In this document: positions 9,058 to 20,083 of the stretch, piece by piece
How the letters are laid out: every line of letters begins with the position of its first letter
Numbering within the stretch: position 1 is the stretch's first letter
Assembly: GCA_947650365.1 (NCBI GenBank)
Contig: OX393555.1
Span: forward strand, 16,046,251-16,110,250
Source: Chamaelirium japonicum
Taxonomy: Eukaryota > Streptophyta > Magnoliopsida > Liliales > Melanthiaceae
DNA length: 64,000 nt
Direction of reading: 5' to 3'
The notes under the pieces: model-generated
Seen by the model: only the letters and a program-made list of their open reading frames with translations
The model's database searches: none
Told to the model about the DNA's origin: nothing
Position numbers and translations under genes: made by a program

Positions 9058-10481
9058 TGTCTTTCACCTGGTTCACAGTGCCGAACAAGTTCCCACTGAT
9101 GGAGGATGTCCGGGCAGCATACGGCATTCCAGATGAAATTTTGCTTTCTTTCGCTACCGATCCTCTGGACTCGTCAGACGACGACCACACCGTCGTCACG
9201 CTCGGTCAGCTTCGCTGCGGCATGCGGCTTCCCCTGGCGAGTTTCTCTGGTCGTCTACTGGAGCGCATGAGCGTGTCTCCTGGCCAGCTAGCTGGCAACG
9301 GCTGGAGGATCCTCCGCTGTATGGAAGAGATAGAGGTGCGGGCGGGGCAGCAGCTTTGCGTCGCGTACCTGCTGAAGAAGTATTTCCTCAAAGACTACAA
9401 GGTGACGCCTGACAGCATCTTCTCGTACTTCAGCCTGCAGGCGCGTGCAGGCAGTCGCCCTCTTATTGGGGGTTTAGCTGATTCAGTAAGGACTTGGAAA
9501 GAATGCCCCATTGTGGTCGGGGGACCTTGGAGGGGTGGCTTCAACGTTCCCAGTCGTCTCTCCCAACTCGCCGCGACCATTGAGGAGTACTACCCCTCCA
9601 GGCAGCTTCAGTGCCCCGGAGCTGTTGAAGAGGAGTTGGACCAACTCATCAAGGAGGTGACAAACAACGATGACGACTGGCGGTAGCTGTTTCCGAAGCT
9701 ACCGGTCGTCAGGTCCTACAGCTCCACTTCGAAGAAAGGCAAACAGCGTGCGGCGTCCAGTAGGGGAGAAGAACCCATTTCTTACTCTTCTGAGCTTCCT
9801 GACAGGTACGTCAGCTCCGTCAGACGCTTCAATCCCAACACCGCTACATCTAAACTCTGCGTGGTCTTCAGGCGGCGCGCGAAGTCGACTAAAGCTGCAG
9901 GCGAGAGCAGCCGACCGGCCGAGCGCAACGTAGCTGCGCCGACTGGGAAATCAAGGAGGCGAGTTTTGCTGACTGAGTCTTCCAGCGATGAAGAGGCTGG
10001 ACGCGCTCTTCTCGCTCGCTCCATGCGACGTACCGCTGCCGACGACCTTCGCTCCCTCCCTGACGACTGGGTAGAGGACGTGCCATCGACGGGTAAGCAG
10101 TATATGGAGGTAGAGGAGTCGGAGATGAGCTCCGGTTATAGTCCCTCTCCTTTCCTCGGGCGAGACGAGCGAGCCATACCGTCTGGCTCGGCTAGGTCGC
10201 GTAGGCGAGCTTCACCCCGCGGTCCCTCCGCTACACCTACCGTTGCACCAACTGCTGCCCCTGCCGCTAGAAAGCTTGATCGTGCTGTGGCGCGGGAGTT
10301 CCTGCCTTCACCTTGCTCCTCTGCATCTGGGGGCCCCGCCAGGCCATCCCCCCATTCTCCCCTCAGGGCCACTGAAGCTACATCCCATCGCCGTTCTCCC
10401 GGAGCTACTGAAGATTGCGGGGAGGAAGATGACTGTGTGGGTAGTCCTGGCTGGGAGCGTCAGCTCGACGAGTTTCATGAG
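9058..10481 (+). pseudogene. Element B antisense gene, exon 1: Transposase_28-like protein (internal TAG)
   Basis: I chose ATG 9058 because A's copy starts at the same codon and both lie downstream of TATA and leader repeats. The N-terminal ~200 residues (SFSGRLLERM, L-A-G-N-G-W-R-I-L, PIVVGGPWRGGF) resemble the plant family annotated in Pfam as Transposase_28 (putative gypsy type transposon); this is recognition by eye. A basic, Ser/Pro-rich linker follows. TAG at 9684-9686 replaces a Gln codon present in A. The exon ends in phase 0 at GAG|GTAAGT (10481/10482). It probably encodes a nuclear accessory protein of the retroelement; its function is not established. Confidence 0.78.
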
Positions 10482-10639
10482 GTAAGTCTAAGTCGTTAAC
10501 GAGTTGACTGCACGTCGACGACGCGCGTGACTGCACGCCGACGATATGCATAACTACACGCCAACGATATGTTTTGACTTCACGTAGTAGTAACTTCTCC
10601 CTTTAACTCTGTGGTACATGTTGCTTCCTTATTTGTCAG
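10482..10639 (+). other. Intron of element B antisense gene (158 bp)
   Basis: GTAAGT at the 5' end and TTATTTGTCAG at the 3' end; phase 0 on both sides, so the two open frames join. It contains copies of the CGTCGACGACGCG motif. A's intron, with B and one GTTAC removed, is also 158 bp. Confidence 0.8.
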
Positions 10640-11164
10640 GCGGGCTGTCGACTTGTTGAGGGAGGCATGCAAAGGATGACGCATCTTAAGGTCTCCCTTC
10701 GGGCTTCTCGGCAGGAGTCAAGAGGGCTACGCGCTCAGCTGGCGGAAGCTCGACGGGTTCACGCCGAAGAACTTGCTGCAGTCCAGGCTCAGCTCGAAGC
10801 CGCGCTGGAGAACGCTTCTGATGCCTTCGAGCTCTAAGAAGCGTTGGATTCTGCTAAGGTAGAAAATTACGAGGTGTGGGCAAAGTTCGAGGCGCAGGCG
10901 GCTACGATCAAGGAGCAGCGTACCGAGGCCCATGCCGTCCAAGCCGCTCATGAGGCCGAAATTGCCGCATTGAAGGCTTCCCTTGATCAGGCCAAAGCAG
11001 CGCACAAGGCCTCCTTTGACCAGACCGAAGCAGCGCACAAGGCTGCGCTGGACAGGCAGCAGGCTGAATACACAGCGGATTGCAAGTCGCTCCTTGCGGA
11101 GCAGGCGGAGGAATGGCGCAAGAAGGTTGCGAAGCTGCGCGGCAAGCTCCTGTCGGGATCGTAG
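10640..11164 (+). pseudogene. Element B antisense gene, exon 2: coiled coil (internal TAA)
   Basis: Reads in phase 0 from the acceptor. Residues are mainly A, E, K, Q, R and L in heptad-like order, matching A's exon 2. TAA at 10835-10837 replaces a Gln codon in A. It contains a small internal duplication (QAKAAHKASFDQTEAAHKA) absent from A. The ending K-L-R-G-K-L-L-S-G-S then stop matches A. Confidence 0.75.
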
Positions 11165-11222
11165 AAAGCTGAGGACGACGACTGACCGCTCTTGCTCGCT
11201 GCCTTACTTTGTTTCGTGATGT

Positions 11223-11228
11223 AATAAA
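11223..11228 (+). terminator. Polyadenylation signal AATAAA of element B antisense gene
   Basis: AATAAA lies 58 nt after the stop codon of exon 2, at the same place as in A. Confidence 0.6.
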
Positions 11229-11359
11229 CTACACTCCTGTTTGTGCTGGGATCTCTTAATATTTCATTTGCATTTCATGACTGTTGTCTTTTTCGTCAAC
11301 TTTGCATCTCAAGTTTGCGTCGGTGTCTCACTACTAAAACTCGGATTTTGTGTTTTGAC

Positions 11360-11571
11360 TACTCGTCGACGATGTGTGTAACTACACGTCGACGACATAC
11401 AGAACTACACGTCGACACGCGCAACTACACGTCGACAACTCGCAACTACACGTCGACAACGCGCAACTACACGTCGACGACGCGTAACCAAAATCCGGTC
11501 CTTATGTTTGGATTACACGTCGACGACATGCGTAACCGCACGCCGACGACATGTGTAGCTACACGTCGCTC
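11360..11571 (+). repeat. Array of ACTACACGTCGACGAC motif
   Basis: About eight to nine copies of AACTACACGTCGAC(A/G)AC(G/T)CGC, 19-24 bp apart. This is the same motif as 6471-6645 in A, and it is amplified further here. Confidence 0.85.
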
Positions 11572-12152
11572 GGTCGTTGCCCTGCGGGTTTTGCCAACCG
11601 ATTTTTCCAAGCGTTCACCGGCAGGTCTCGTCCTTCGCAGGGACCTGTCGATTGGTCGGCCAAGTGGTAGAACTCGTTCGGAGTGTTATGTACCACTTGG
11701 TTTAGACTGGTTAACCAGTCGTACCCTGACAGGGTCTGTCGACCGATCTTTCCAGTTGTTCACCGGCCGGTCTTGCCCTTCGCAGGGACCTGTCGACCGG
11801 TCGGCCAAGTGGTAGAACTCGCTCGGAGTGTTATGTACCACTTGGTTTAGACTGGTTAACCGGTCGTACCCTGACAGGGTCTGTCAACCGATCTTTCCAG
11901 TTGTTCACCGGCCGGTCTTGCCCTTCGCAGGGACTCGTCGACCGGTCGGCCAAGTGGTAGAACTCGCTCGGAGTGTTATGTACCACTTGGTTTAGACTGG
12001 TTAACCGGTCGTACCCTGACAGGGTCTGTCGACCGATCTTTCCAGTTGTTCACCGGCCGGTCTTGCCCTTCGCAGGGACCTGTCGACCGGTCGGCCAAGT
12101 GGTAGAACTCGCTCGGAGTGTTATGTACCACTTGGTTTGGGTTGCCTCGGTT
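11572..12152 (-). repeat. Convergent-spacer palindromic tandem repeat, about four ~150-bp units
   Basis: Homologous to 6053-6470, with about one more unit. Each unit has the CCAAGTGGTA/TACCACTTGG inverted repeat and ACCCTGACAGGGT hairpin. It is bounded by the gag-pol end (12248, minus) and the antisense gene end (11164, plus). An AATAAA on the minus strand at about 12197-12203 could serve gag-pol. Confidence 0.88.
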
Positions 12153-12247
12153 AACCATTATTCATTCACATGAACAAAAACGTTGAGCAAATGCATTTTT
12201 ATTGACTAGCTTCAGAGTTACAAAGCGGTTACATGCATCTTGCCCAT

Positions 12248-15200
12248 TTAACTACCCTGATAGAACTTGCGCAAGTTGGCTGCATTCCATGGTCTTGCCA
12301 GCGCGTCGCCGTCTTGAGTCTTCAGGCGGTAGGCTTCGTTTTTTCCCATACCATCGATGATGTATGGTCCTTCCCAAGTAGCTCCCAACTTGCCACTTCC
12401 CAGCTCCTTGGTATTGTCGAAGACTTTCCGCATAACTAGGTCCCCTTGTTTGAATACCCGCCTTCTGACTTTGCGATCATATGCCCTCTTGATGGCCTGA
12501 TGGTAGTTAGCAAGGCGCGCCCTCGCTCTCTCCCTCTTTTCTTCCAGCAAGTCCAGGCCGTCAAGCAGCAGTTCGTCATTCAGCTTCGGGTCGGCAGCTA
12601 CGACCGTTCTCTGTGTCGGGACCAGGGTTTCCGTTGGCAGGACTGCTTCAGAGCCGTAGGTAAGGCTGAACGGGGACTCTCCCGTTGGTCGCTTCGGTGT
12701 CGTCCGATATGCCCATAGAACTCCGGGTAGAGCGTCTTCCCACAATCCTTTCTTCTGCTCCAGCTTCTTCTTCAGTATGTCGAGAATGGCACGATTCGTC
12801 GACTCTGCCTGCCCGTTGCTCTGGGGGTACCGCGGTGTAGAGAAGAATAATTTGATGTTGTTACTGGCGCAGAACTTCTTGATTGACTCCGCATCGAACT
12901 GTCGCCCGTTGTCTGCAATGAAAGCCCGCGGCAGTCCAAATCGGCAGATGATGATGCTCCATAGGAACTTTCCTACTTGAACTTCCCCGATCTTCAGCAA
13001 CGGGATTGCCTCCACCCACTTGGTGAAGTAGTCGGTGGCGACGAGGAGGAACTTCCTCCGGTTGGGCGACGTCGGGAAGGGGCCCAAGATATCCAACCCC
13101 CACTGTTGGAAGGGCCAAGGGCTGGATACTGGGTGCAGCTCTTCTGCGGGTTGATGAATGGAGGGAGCGTGCTTTTGACATTGCAAGCATCTTTTCGCAT
13201 ATCCCCCCGCATCCGCTTCCATGGTAGGCCAGTAGTAGCCCTGCAGCTTTATCTTCCGCGCCAGGGCTCTTCCTCCGGAATGGTTCCCGCACCCCCCTTC
13301 ATGTACCTCTTTCATGATTTCTACCGCTTGTTCCTTCGTGAGGCACTTGAGGTACGGTCCGCCAAACGAACGCTTGTACAGCTCGTCGTCGATGAGGGTG
13401 TATCTTGGAGCGTGCGCCTTGGTTCTTCGGGCCTCATCGACGTCCTCCGATAGTATCCCATCAAGTAGGTACTTCTTCATATTGCCTATCCAATCCGCTC
13501 CGACCGCAATAGTATGGGCCGCCTCGATGGCTTGTGTCCTCCTCGTCATGCAACTATCTTCTGCGAGGCCGACTATTCGTGGGTCGGCTTGCACCTCGAT
13601 GAAGACCCGCTTCTCTTTGTCTTCTCCGAGTACCGATGCTAGATTAGCAAGGGCATCCGCCTGCTTGTTTTCCGCTCTGGGGAACTGGTGGAAGCTTATG
13701 CTTTCGAACTTGGCGATCAACTCCCGGGCAAGCTTCAGGTAGGCTTGCATCCTTGCATCGCGGGCTTCATACCTACCGGTAATCTGATTGATTACCAGTT
13801 GGGAGTCGCCGTAGACCTGCAGGCTGGTCACCCCCAGCGCTGTCGCCATCTCCAGTCCTGTCAGCATCGCCTCGTACTCCGCTTCGTTATTCGTCGTCGG
13901 AAAATATAGCCGCACTGATTTTTCGAGCTTCGTGTGGTCGGGGGTTACTAGGACTACCCCCACACCACTCCCGACTGCGCACGACGAGCCATCCACAAAC
14001 AATCTCCAGCCCTGTTCTTCGTCTTCCTGTCCTGCTGCCGCACCGATTCCCACGGGTCGACCGGCAGCTACCGACAGGTCTTCTAACGTCTCTGGTACCG
14101 GTGCAGTGTCTTCCACCGGGAAATCGCTGAGGAAGTCCGCAAGTGCTTGGCCCTTGACTGCTTTCCGAGGCACGTACCGAGGACCAAACTCTTGCAGCTC
14201 TGCAGCCCACTTGCTCAGCCGACCTGCCCGAGTAGAGTTATCCAGTACTTCCTTCAGGGGGTGCTCGGTGATGACCTCGATGGGGTGAGCGACGAAGTAC
14301 GGGCGAAGCCTCCTTGACACGTACACTAATGCCAGGGCTACTTGTTCGATCCGCGCGTACCGAGTTTCAGCTGACGTCATGATGCGGCTGACGTAGTAGA
14401 CAGGCTTCTCTACTCCTTCACTCTCGCATATCAGTACAGCGCTGATTGCTGCCTCCGATACCGAAAGATACACCCCCAGCGTTGCACCTGGCCGGGGGGC
14501 TGTCAATATAGGGGGTCGGCCAAGATACGTCTTCAGCTCTTGAAACGCCTCTTCACAGCGTTGGTCCCAGTCGAAAGGTGCGAGCTTACTCAGCCTCTCG
14601 AACAGGGGCCGACACCGGTCTGAGGACTTGGAAATGAAGCGATTGAGGGCGTTGATCCGTTCGGTAAGCTTCTGGACTTCCTTTCGTGACTTGGGCAACG
14701 ACATCTCCTCCAAAGCACGGATCTGCTCTGGGTTGGCTTCGATTCCCCGTCGGGTGACCAAGTATCCCAGAAATTTTCCCGACGTCACGCCGAAGGCGCA
14801 CTTGGCCGGGTTCAACTTCATACTGTACCTACGCAAGGTTGCGAAGGTTTCCTCCAGGTCTTGCATGTGCGTATCCTCAGCCTGACTTTTCACAAGCAAG
14901 TCGTCGACGTAGACCTCCACGTTCCTTCCGATTTGGTCGACGAATATCTTGTTCACCAACCTCTGGTACGTCGCTCCCGCGTTCTTCAGCCCGAAAGGCA
15001 TCATCTTGTAGCAGAATAGCCCTCGACCCGTGACAAAGGTCGTGTGCTCCTGGTCTTCCGGATTCATGGGGATCTGGTGATAGCCCGAGTAGCCGTCCAT
15101 GAACGAGAGCCTCTCGTGTCCTGCCGTGGAATCCACCAGGGTATCGATGCGTGGTAGCGGGTAGCTGTCCTTCGGGCACGCCTGGTTGAGATTCGTGAAG

Positions 15201-15382
15201 TCGATACAGACCCGAATGGCTCCTGACTTCTTGGGGACGGCAACCACGTTAGCGATCCACTTCGGGTACCGAGCCTCTCTGATGATGCCCGCTTGTATCA
15301 GCTTCTCTACCTCCATGTTGACTGCTGCTGCTTTTTCCGGTGCTAGCGACCGGGGCTTCTGACGTACAGGTGCAGCTCCTTC
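12248..15382 (-). pseudogene. Element B RT, both RNase H domains and integrase (long open segment)
   Basis: This segment is open from just after a TGA at 15383-15385 to the natural stop at 12248-12250. It contains RT (YVDD), Ty3 RNase H, connecting region, archaeal-type RNase H with its D-E-D-D residues, the integrase HHCC zinc domain, and the DDE core with all three acidic residues in one frame (GLDILG, ADNGRQ, then the Glu of N-G-Q-A-E-S). It is the best preserved pol in the A/B family here. A has a stop and a frameshift in the same stretch. Loss is limited to the upstream stops that cut it off from gag. Confidence 0.93.
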
Positions 15383-15493
15383 TCAAATGTTGAGATGATG
15401 ACAGGCTACTTCGGGGTGAATGCCTGGCATATCCTCAACTGACCAGGCGAACACGTCCAGGTTTGCCTTGAGAAATGTCGTCATAGCTTCGGC

Positions 15494-17242
15494 CTAATGC
15501 TTTGGCAGCTGCGACCCGAGAAAAGTTATCTTCGGGCGTCCCGCTTCTCCTAAGTCCACGGGCAGAATTGGCTCGACGGCAGGCGACTCCTCCCACTCCG
15601 CATTCGGGCTCTCCAACTCGTCCGGTTCTTTAGATTCAACCGGTCGGTCGGTCTTCTGAGGGTGCGTCATCCTGCTCAGCTCTTTACTTTCAGCTGGTAG
15701 GTCAATCTCCATCGGGTCGCTCGGACCAGTTAGCTCTTTAAGTTCAGCTAATTGACCGGTCCTCTTCAAGCTCCTTGACGCATTCAGTTCTTTACGTTCA
15801 ACTGAATGGTCGGTCTTCTGTAGGTCCCCTGACACTGTCAGCTCTTTACGTTCAGCTGACATGCCGGTCTTCAGCAAGTCCCCCGACACTGTCAGCTCTT
15901 TACGTTCAGCTGACAGGCCGGTCTTCAGCAGGTCCCCCGACACTGTCAGCTTTTTACGTTCAGCTGACAGGTCGGTCTTCAGCAGGTCCCCCGACACTGT
16001 CAGTTCTTTAAGTTCAACCGACAGGTCGGTCTTCTCAGATGCTCGGCCTCCTCGCGCTCCTGCGCTTGATAGGGTGTGGTGCTGGAGCGTTGGTGCTTCT
16101 TGACTCTGCTTAGCAGTCCAGAGGTTGAGGATGCCCAACTCAGTGCCGCCTTCACCTGGCTCTCCTCCTTCGATTTGGCATGTCGTCTTCAGATGGATGG
16201 CACTGAGCTCGCACTTGGCTGCCGAGGACTGGTCACCTCGAATGCTCATCACACCCTTGTCGGTCCAAAACTTCACTACCTGGTGGGTCGACGAGGGGAC
16301 CGCATCCAAGTGGTGGAGCCACGGTCTTCCGAGGATGATGTTGTACGCCGAGTGAGCTTCGATTACGATGAACCGGGTAAGATTAGTGAGATGCCCTGTT
16401 GTGATCGGGAGGGTGATCTCACCAACCACCCTTGCGGCCTCCCCCGTGAATCCCGTTATCGTCGACGACGACTCGATCATCTGTCCGCGATCTAGCTGCA
16501 TGGCATCGAAGGCGCTGAGGAAGAGCACATCAACTGAACTTCCGGCGTCGACCAGAATTCTCTTCACTAGGCAATTGGCTATCTGCAGCCGTATGACCAG
16601 GGGATGGTTGTGAGGCCTCTCTATTTCGACCAAATCGGCCGCCGAAAACTGTACTGCAGCTTCCACTCTTGGCTCGGGACGGATGACGGGGTCGAGTACC
16701 ACATGGTGGACTTGCCTTGTTTGTTCAATACGTCGCACCTGTCGGTCGACGGCATTCGCTGATGGTACCGGGCCATGGTACCCGTAGACTGCATCTACCT
16801 CTCGAAGCTGACGCCTTTCGGGCGGAGGACCCGGTAAGCGCTGCGTCGTTGCTCCTCGCTGGACTTCCCCTACAGCCTTGGTCTCCTTACGTTGAGGGAG
16901 GTCAACGAAGCAGCCAATATGGCCGGCCTCAATGAGATCCTCAATATGATGTTTGAGCGCCCGATACTGCAGGGTAGTGTGGCCTTGGCCCTGGTGGTAC
17001 TCGCAGTACCTTGATGCATCTCTGGCTCCCCTCTCTCCAGGTTCAAGCGGTTGCGCCCACTTGAAGTATGGTTCGCCCTTGATAGCTTCCAGAATCTGGT
17101 CAATGGGGGCGTTCAGTACCGTGAACTCCCTATTCCATTGCGGCCTCGCTGGCCTGTCTTGCCTTTGCCGCTTCGCCTCGTGCCGTGTCGCATCCCCCTG
17201 CTGCTTGTTGACGTTCTTCACAGCAGCAGGCTTGGCGTAGCC
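15494..17242 (-). pseudogene. Element B gag C-terminus, zinc knuckle, protease and repeat linker
   Basis: Same frame as the flanking segments, bounded by TAG 17243-17245 (Gln in A) and TAG 15494-15496. It holds the CX2HX4HX4C zinc knuckle (C-E-Y-H...C replaced by Y at the last ligand: ...T-T-L-Q-Y), the protease motif V-D-A-G-S-S and the 18-residue repeats. The 108 bp from 15493 to 15386 is open and leads to another TGA at 15383-15385, which is CGA in A. Confidence 0.9.
15602..16033 (-). repeat. Eight 54-bp hairpin repeats in element B gag-pol
   Basis: Homologous to A 2103-2588 but with eight units instead of nine. Arms pair as CTGTCAGCT/AGCTGACAG, CATTCAGTT/AACTGAATG and CCGGTT/AACCGG around the same loop. 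In the sense RNA the first unit has a G-U pair where A has an A-U pair, so pairing is kept. One unit (arms CAATTAGCT/AGCTAACTG) has a single mismatch. Confidence 0.9.
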
Positions 17243-17479
17243 CTAGTGCGGGATCCTGGTTTCCACCGCCTTCCTCTTGCGGTCTGCGTCCTCGATCTTG
17301 ATGTACTTCTCAACGCGCCGCGACAGCTCGTCGATCGTCTCCGGAGTTCGCTTGATGAGTGACGCGTTGACGAGCTGGGCAGGCTGAATGGCGTTCTTGA
17401 AGGCCGCGATCACCATGCGATCCTGCCCGTCTGCGTTAGCTAAGCTCAGGTACTCGGACCTGAACCTATGGTAGAATTG

Positions 17480-18670
17480 TCAGAGCGTCTCCTTCTGGGT
17501 CATACTCATCCCGAAGAGTGACTCCAGAGTCTTCAGCTCCCGGCGATTACATCGGTACTGGTCGATGAACCGCGTGCTCAGCTCCGAGAAGGAGGAGATG
17601 GATGAGGGCCTAAGCTTGTGGAACCATTCGAGGGGGGTTCCCGACAAGCTATTGGCGAAGGTCCGGCAGAGGATATGATCATCCTCGTGCGGGACCAGAG
17701 CATCCCGGAAAGCCAGTACATGCTCCACCGGGTCTTTCGATCCATCAAACTTGGGGAGGCGTGGCGGATTCCATCCTCGAGGGAATGGCTCCCGGAGTAG
17801 CCTCTCGACAAGCGGCGACCGTGCGGCTCCTCGGATGGCGACTTCCTCCAACCGGTCGGGAGCTCGGACCCCCGGTCGGTCTCGCTGGATCTCCTCTCGC
17901 TCCCCGAGTCGCTCCGACGCATGCACCCGAATGCGCTCGTGTACGCTCCTCCGATCAGTAGTATGAGCCGGCTGCCGACTAGCTGGCGTCATCCGAGTGT
18001 GGTGACTATCACTCGGTTGACGATGATGTTCTTCGTCTCGCTTCGGGCGATGCACTTGTACCGAGTCCGTCTTGGAGTGATGCTTGGAGGCATGCGGCTG
18101 TCGCACGTGCGCCCCGAGCCGGGACCAGACATCCGAGCGTGCCGACGCCGCCCGAGCGTGTTTGTTTTTCTCCGTAGGCTCCGGGCTACTCGAGTCTCGC
18201 CCATCGGGATTTGCACTCTGGACCTCCACCGAGTGATTACCCCTGACCTCCACCTGAGGCACTGGTTGCGGCTGCATTTGCACTGGTGGGGCAGCTTGAG
18301 TGGGGAGACTCTGTCCCGCTTGGGCCAACATGCCCTGGTTGAGCAGACCACCAGTCGGAGCGGCCCGCACGAAGTCACGCAACTCCTCGTAGTTGCGCTG
18401 CATCGTTTGGAGCTGGGTGGTGAGAGCTTGCTGGGTCATCATCATTGTGGCTAGAAAAGCTTCCGATAGACCCCCTGTCAGAGGTGCCAGGGTTGCTACC
18501 GGAGCTTGACTGGACTCCCCGACCCCCAGTACAGGATTCGTCAACGGGGCTACGCGCTCCGTGCCCGTTGGCTGTTGAACAAGACGCCCGACGTCATTTG
18601 CATCTCCGAGTGGTGCGGCTTCGGACAGGAGCTGCGACGTCGAGCGAGTACGATACGGTCCACCGGCCAT
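17480..18670 (-). pseudogene. Element B gag N-terminal part, ending at premature TGA
   Basis: The ATG at 18670 (M-A-G-G-P) lies ~125 bp after the PBS. The first ~200 residues are a Gln/Pro/basic-rich region and the gag core follows (PKFDGSKDPVEHV...LEWFHKL). TGA at 17480-17482 is CGA (Arg) in A, a C-to-T change at a CpG. This segment also shows what is missing from A beyond the left edge. Confidence 0.92.
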
Positions 18671-18776
18671 CGTTCTTCAACCGTGTGGTCGTGGACTGCT
18701 GGTTGCAGGTAGCTTCGGACTGGTTGACACCCACGGGTCTACAGTCAAAAGCTCTAGTAGGAAGTCTCGAAGACTA

Positions 18777-18794
18777 TCCCACAGACGGCGCCAA
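18777..18794 (-). promoter_or_regulatory. Element B primer-binding site
   Basis: On the minus strand TTGGCGCCGTCTGTGGGA starts three bases after the 5' LTR end. This is the usual place for tRNA priming. The tRNA was not identified here. Confidence 0.8.
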
Positions 18795-18797
18795 GAT

Positions 18798-20010
18798 TGT
18801 GGGGGGTTCTAATTCGAACCGGGTGGTTCGGGTGGCGAGCACAATCCAACAAGCCAAATACAAAGAAGAGACGGTGGTTACGTGGAAAAACCCCTTCGCA
18901 ACGTCGAAGGGGAAAAAACCACGGGTGGGGCGAGAATGCACTAAGACTAATCTTTCTGTTACAATCTCTCACCTTAACCCCAATTACATACCCTGAGGAC
19001 CGGTCTCCCAAACTACCGACCTTTGTAATTTCACTCAGTCTACCGACCGCTACGGACAGCGTCTGTCTATAGGTCGCTTACAAACAGTGTCTGGCTGCTG
19101 ACCGACCGACCTCCGCAGACAGACTCTGGGTGCAGACCGACCGACCTCCACAGACAGCCTCTGGGTGCAGACCGACCGATCTCCGCTGACAGCCTCTGGG
19201 TGCAGACCGACCGATCTCCGCAGCTCCGCAAATTCCGGGACGAAACGAGCATCATCTCCTCCAGAATTCTTCCTCCTCCTTCACTGAAGGGGTAGGTCCC
19301 CTTTTATAGTGGCGGGGTGACGGTTACACTCCACGAAAATCGGGCGAGTGACGTGTCCCTGCAATGAGCTAAACCACCGTGGTGACGTGGCGCGCGGTTG
19401 ACACCTGGTCACGTTGGCCCGGAAATGCGGAGCGTTGTCAGCACTACGGGCCGTGTCTGACTGCTACTTCACTCCTCATTTCGTTACACATCCCGTCGAG
19501 GAGGGGGGGGGGTGCTTCCTTGGTGACCAGCCGACCGACCCCTTCATGGGGGGGGGGGGGGGTGTGCTGCCTCCCCCTTGTAACAACCGGCCGACCCCTT
19601 CATGGGGGGGGGGGGGTGTGCTGCCTCCCCCTTGTAACAACCGGCCGACCCCCCCCCCCTTCTGGGTACATGCCGACCCAGGGGGGGGGAGTGTGCCCCC
19701 TTGGTGACCTGCCGACCCCCCCCCTCTCTCTGGCTACATGCCGACCCAGGGGGGGGGGGGGTGAGCTCCCCTTGGTGACCGGCCGACCCCCCCTCTCTCT
19801 GGCTACATGCCGACCCAGGGGGGGGTGAGCTCCCCTTGGTGACCGGCCGACCCCCCCTCTCTCTGGCTACATGCCGACCCAGGGGGGGGTGAGCTCCCTT
19901 TGGTGACCGGCCGACCCCCCCTCTCTCTGGCTACATGCCGACCCAAAGGGGGGGGGTGTGCTTCCCTTGGTGACCGGCCGGCCACCTCCAAAAAAGCAGC
20001 GGTACACACA
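18798..20010 (-). repeat. Element B 5' LTR (1213 bp)
   Basis: Direct repeat of 7370-8637. The TATA box TATAAAA reads on minus from 19308 to 19302 and would drive the gag-pol transcript. The U3 minisatellite is at about 19500-19990 and the 34-bp array at 19040-19220. It is flanked at 20011-20015 by GTTAC. Confidence 0.95.
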
Positions 20011-20015
20011 GTTAC
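20011..20015. repeat. Right target-site duplication GTTAC of element B
   Basis: Second copy of the duplication at 7365-7369. It lies inside the intron of A's antisense gene, in a CGTCGGCGTGTAGTTAC-type motif. Confidence 0.93.
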
Positions 20016-20083
20016 ACATATCGTCGGCGTGTAGTCACGCGCGTCGTCGACGTGCAGTCAACTCGTTAACGACTTAGACTTAC

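Larger units (their letters stand above)
7370..20010 (-). mobile_element. Element B: complete Tat-type Ty3/Gypsy retrotransposon nested in element A
   Basis: On the minus strand the order is 5' LTR (20010 to 18798), PBS, gag-pro-pol (18670 to 12248), palindromic tandem repeats, an antisense gene on the + strand (TATA at 8837, exons 9058-10481 and 10640-11164), PPT (8649 to 8638) and 3' LTR (8637 to 7370). Termini are TG...CA with target duplication GTTAC. It belongs to the same family as A and lies inverted within it. Joining 7369 to 20016 restores A's sequence, including an intron of exactly 158 bp, the same length as B's. gag-pol carries four in-frame stops and the antisense gene two. Confidence 0.96.

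Noticed and set aside
10482-10639. Antisense frame change at 10499 read as a frameshift mutation
   Set aside because: The GTAAGT and TTTGTCAG borders, matching phase and equal intron length in A show it is an intron.
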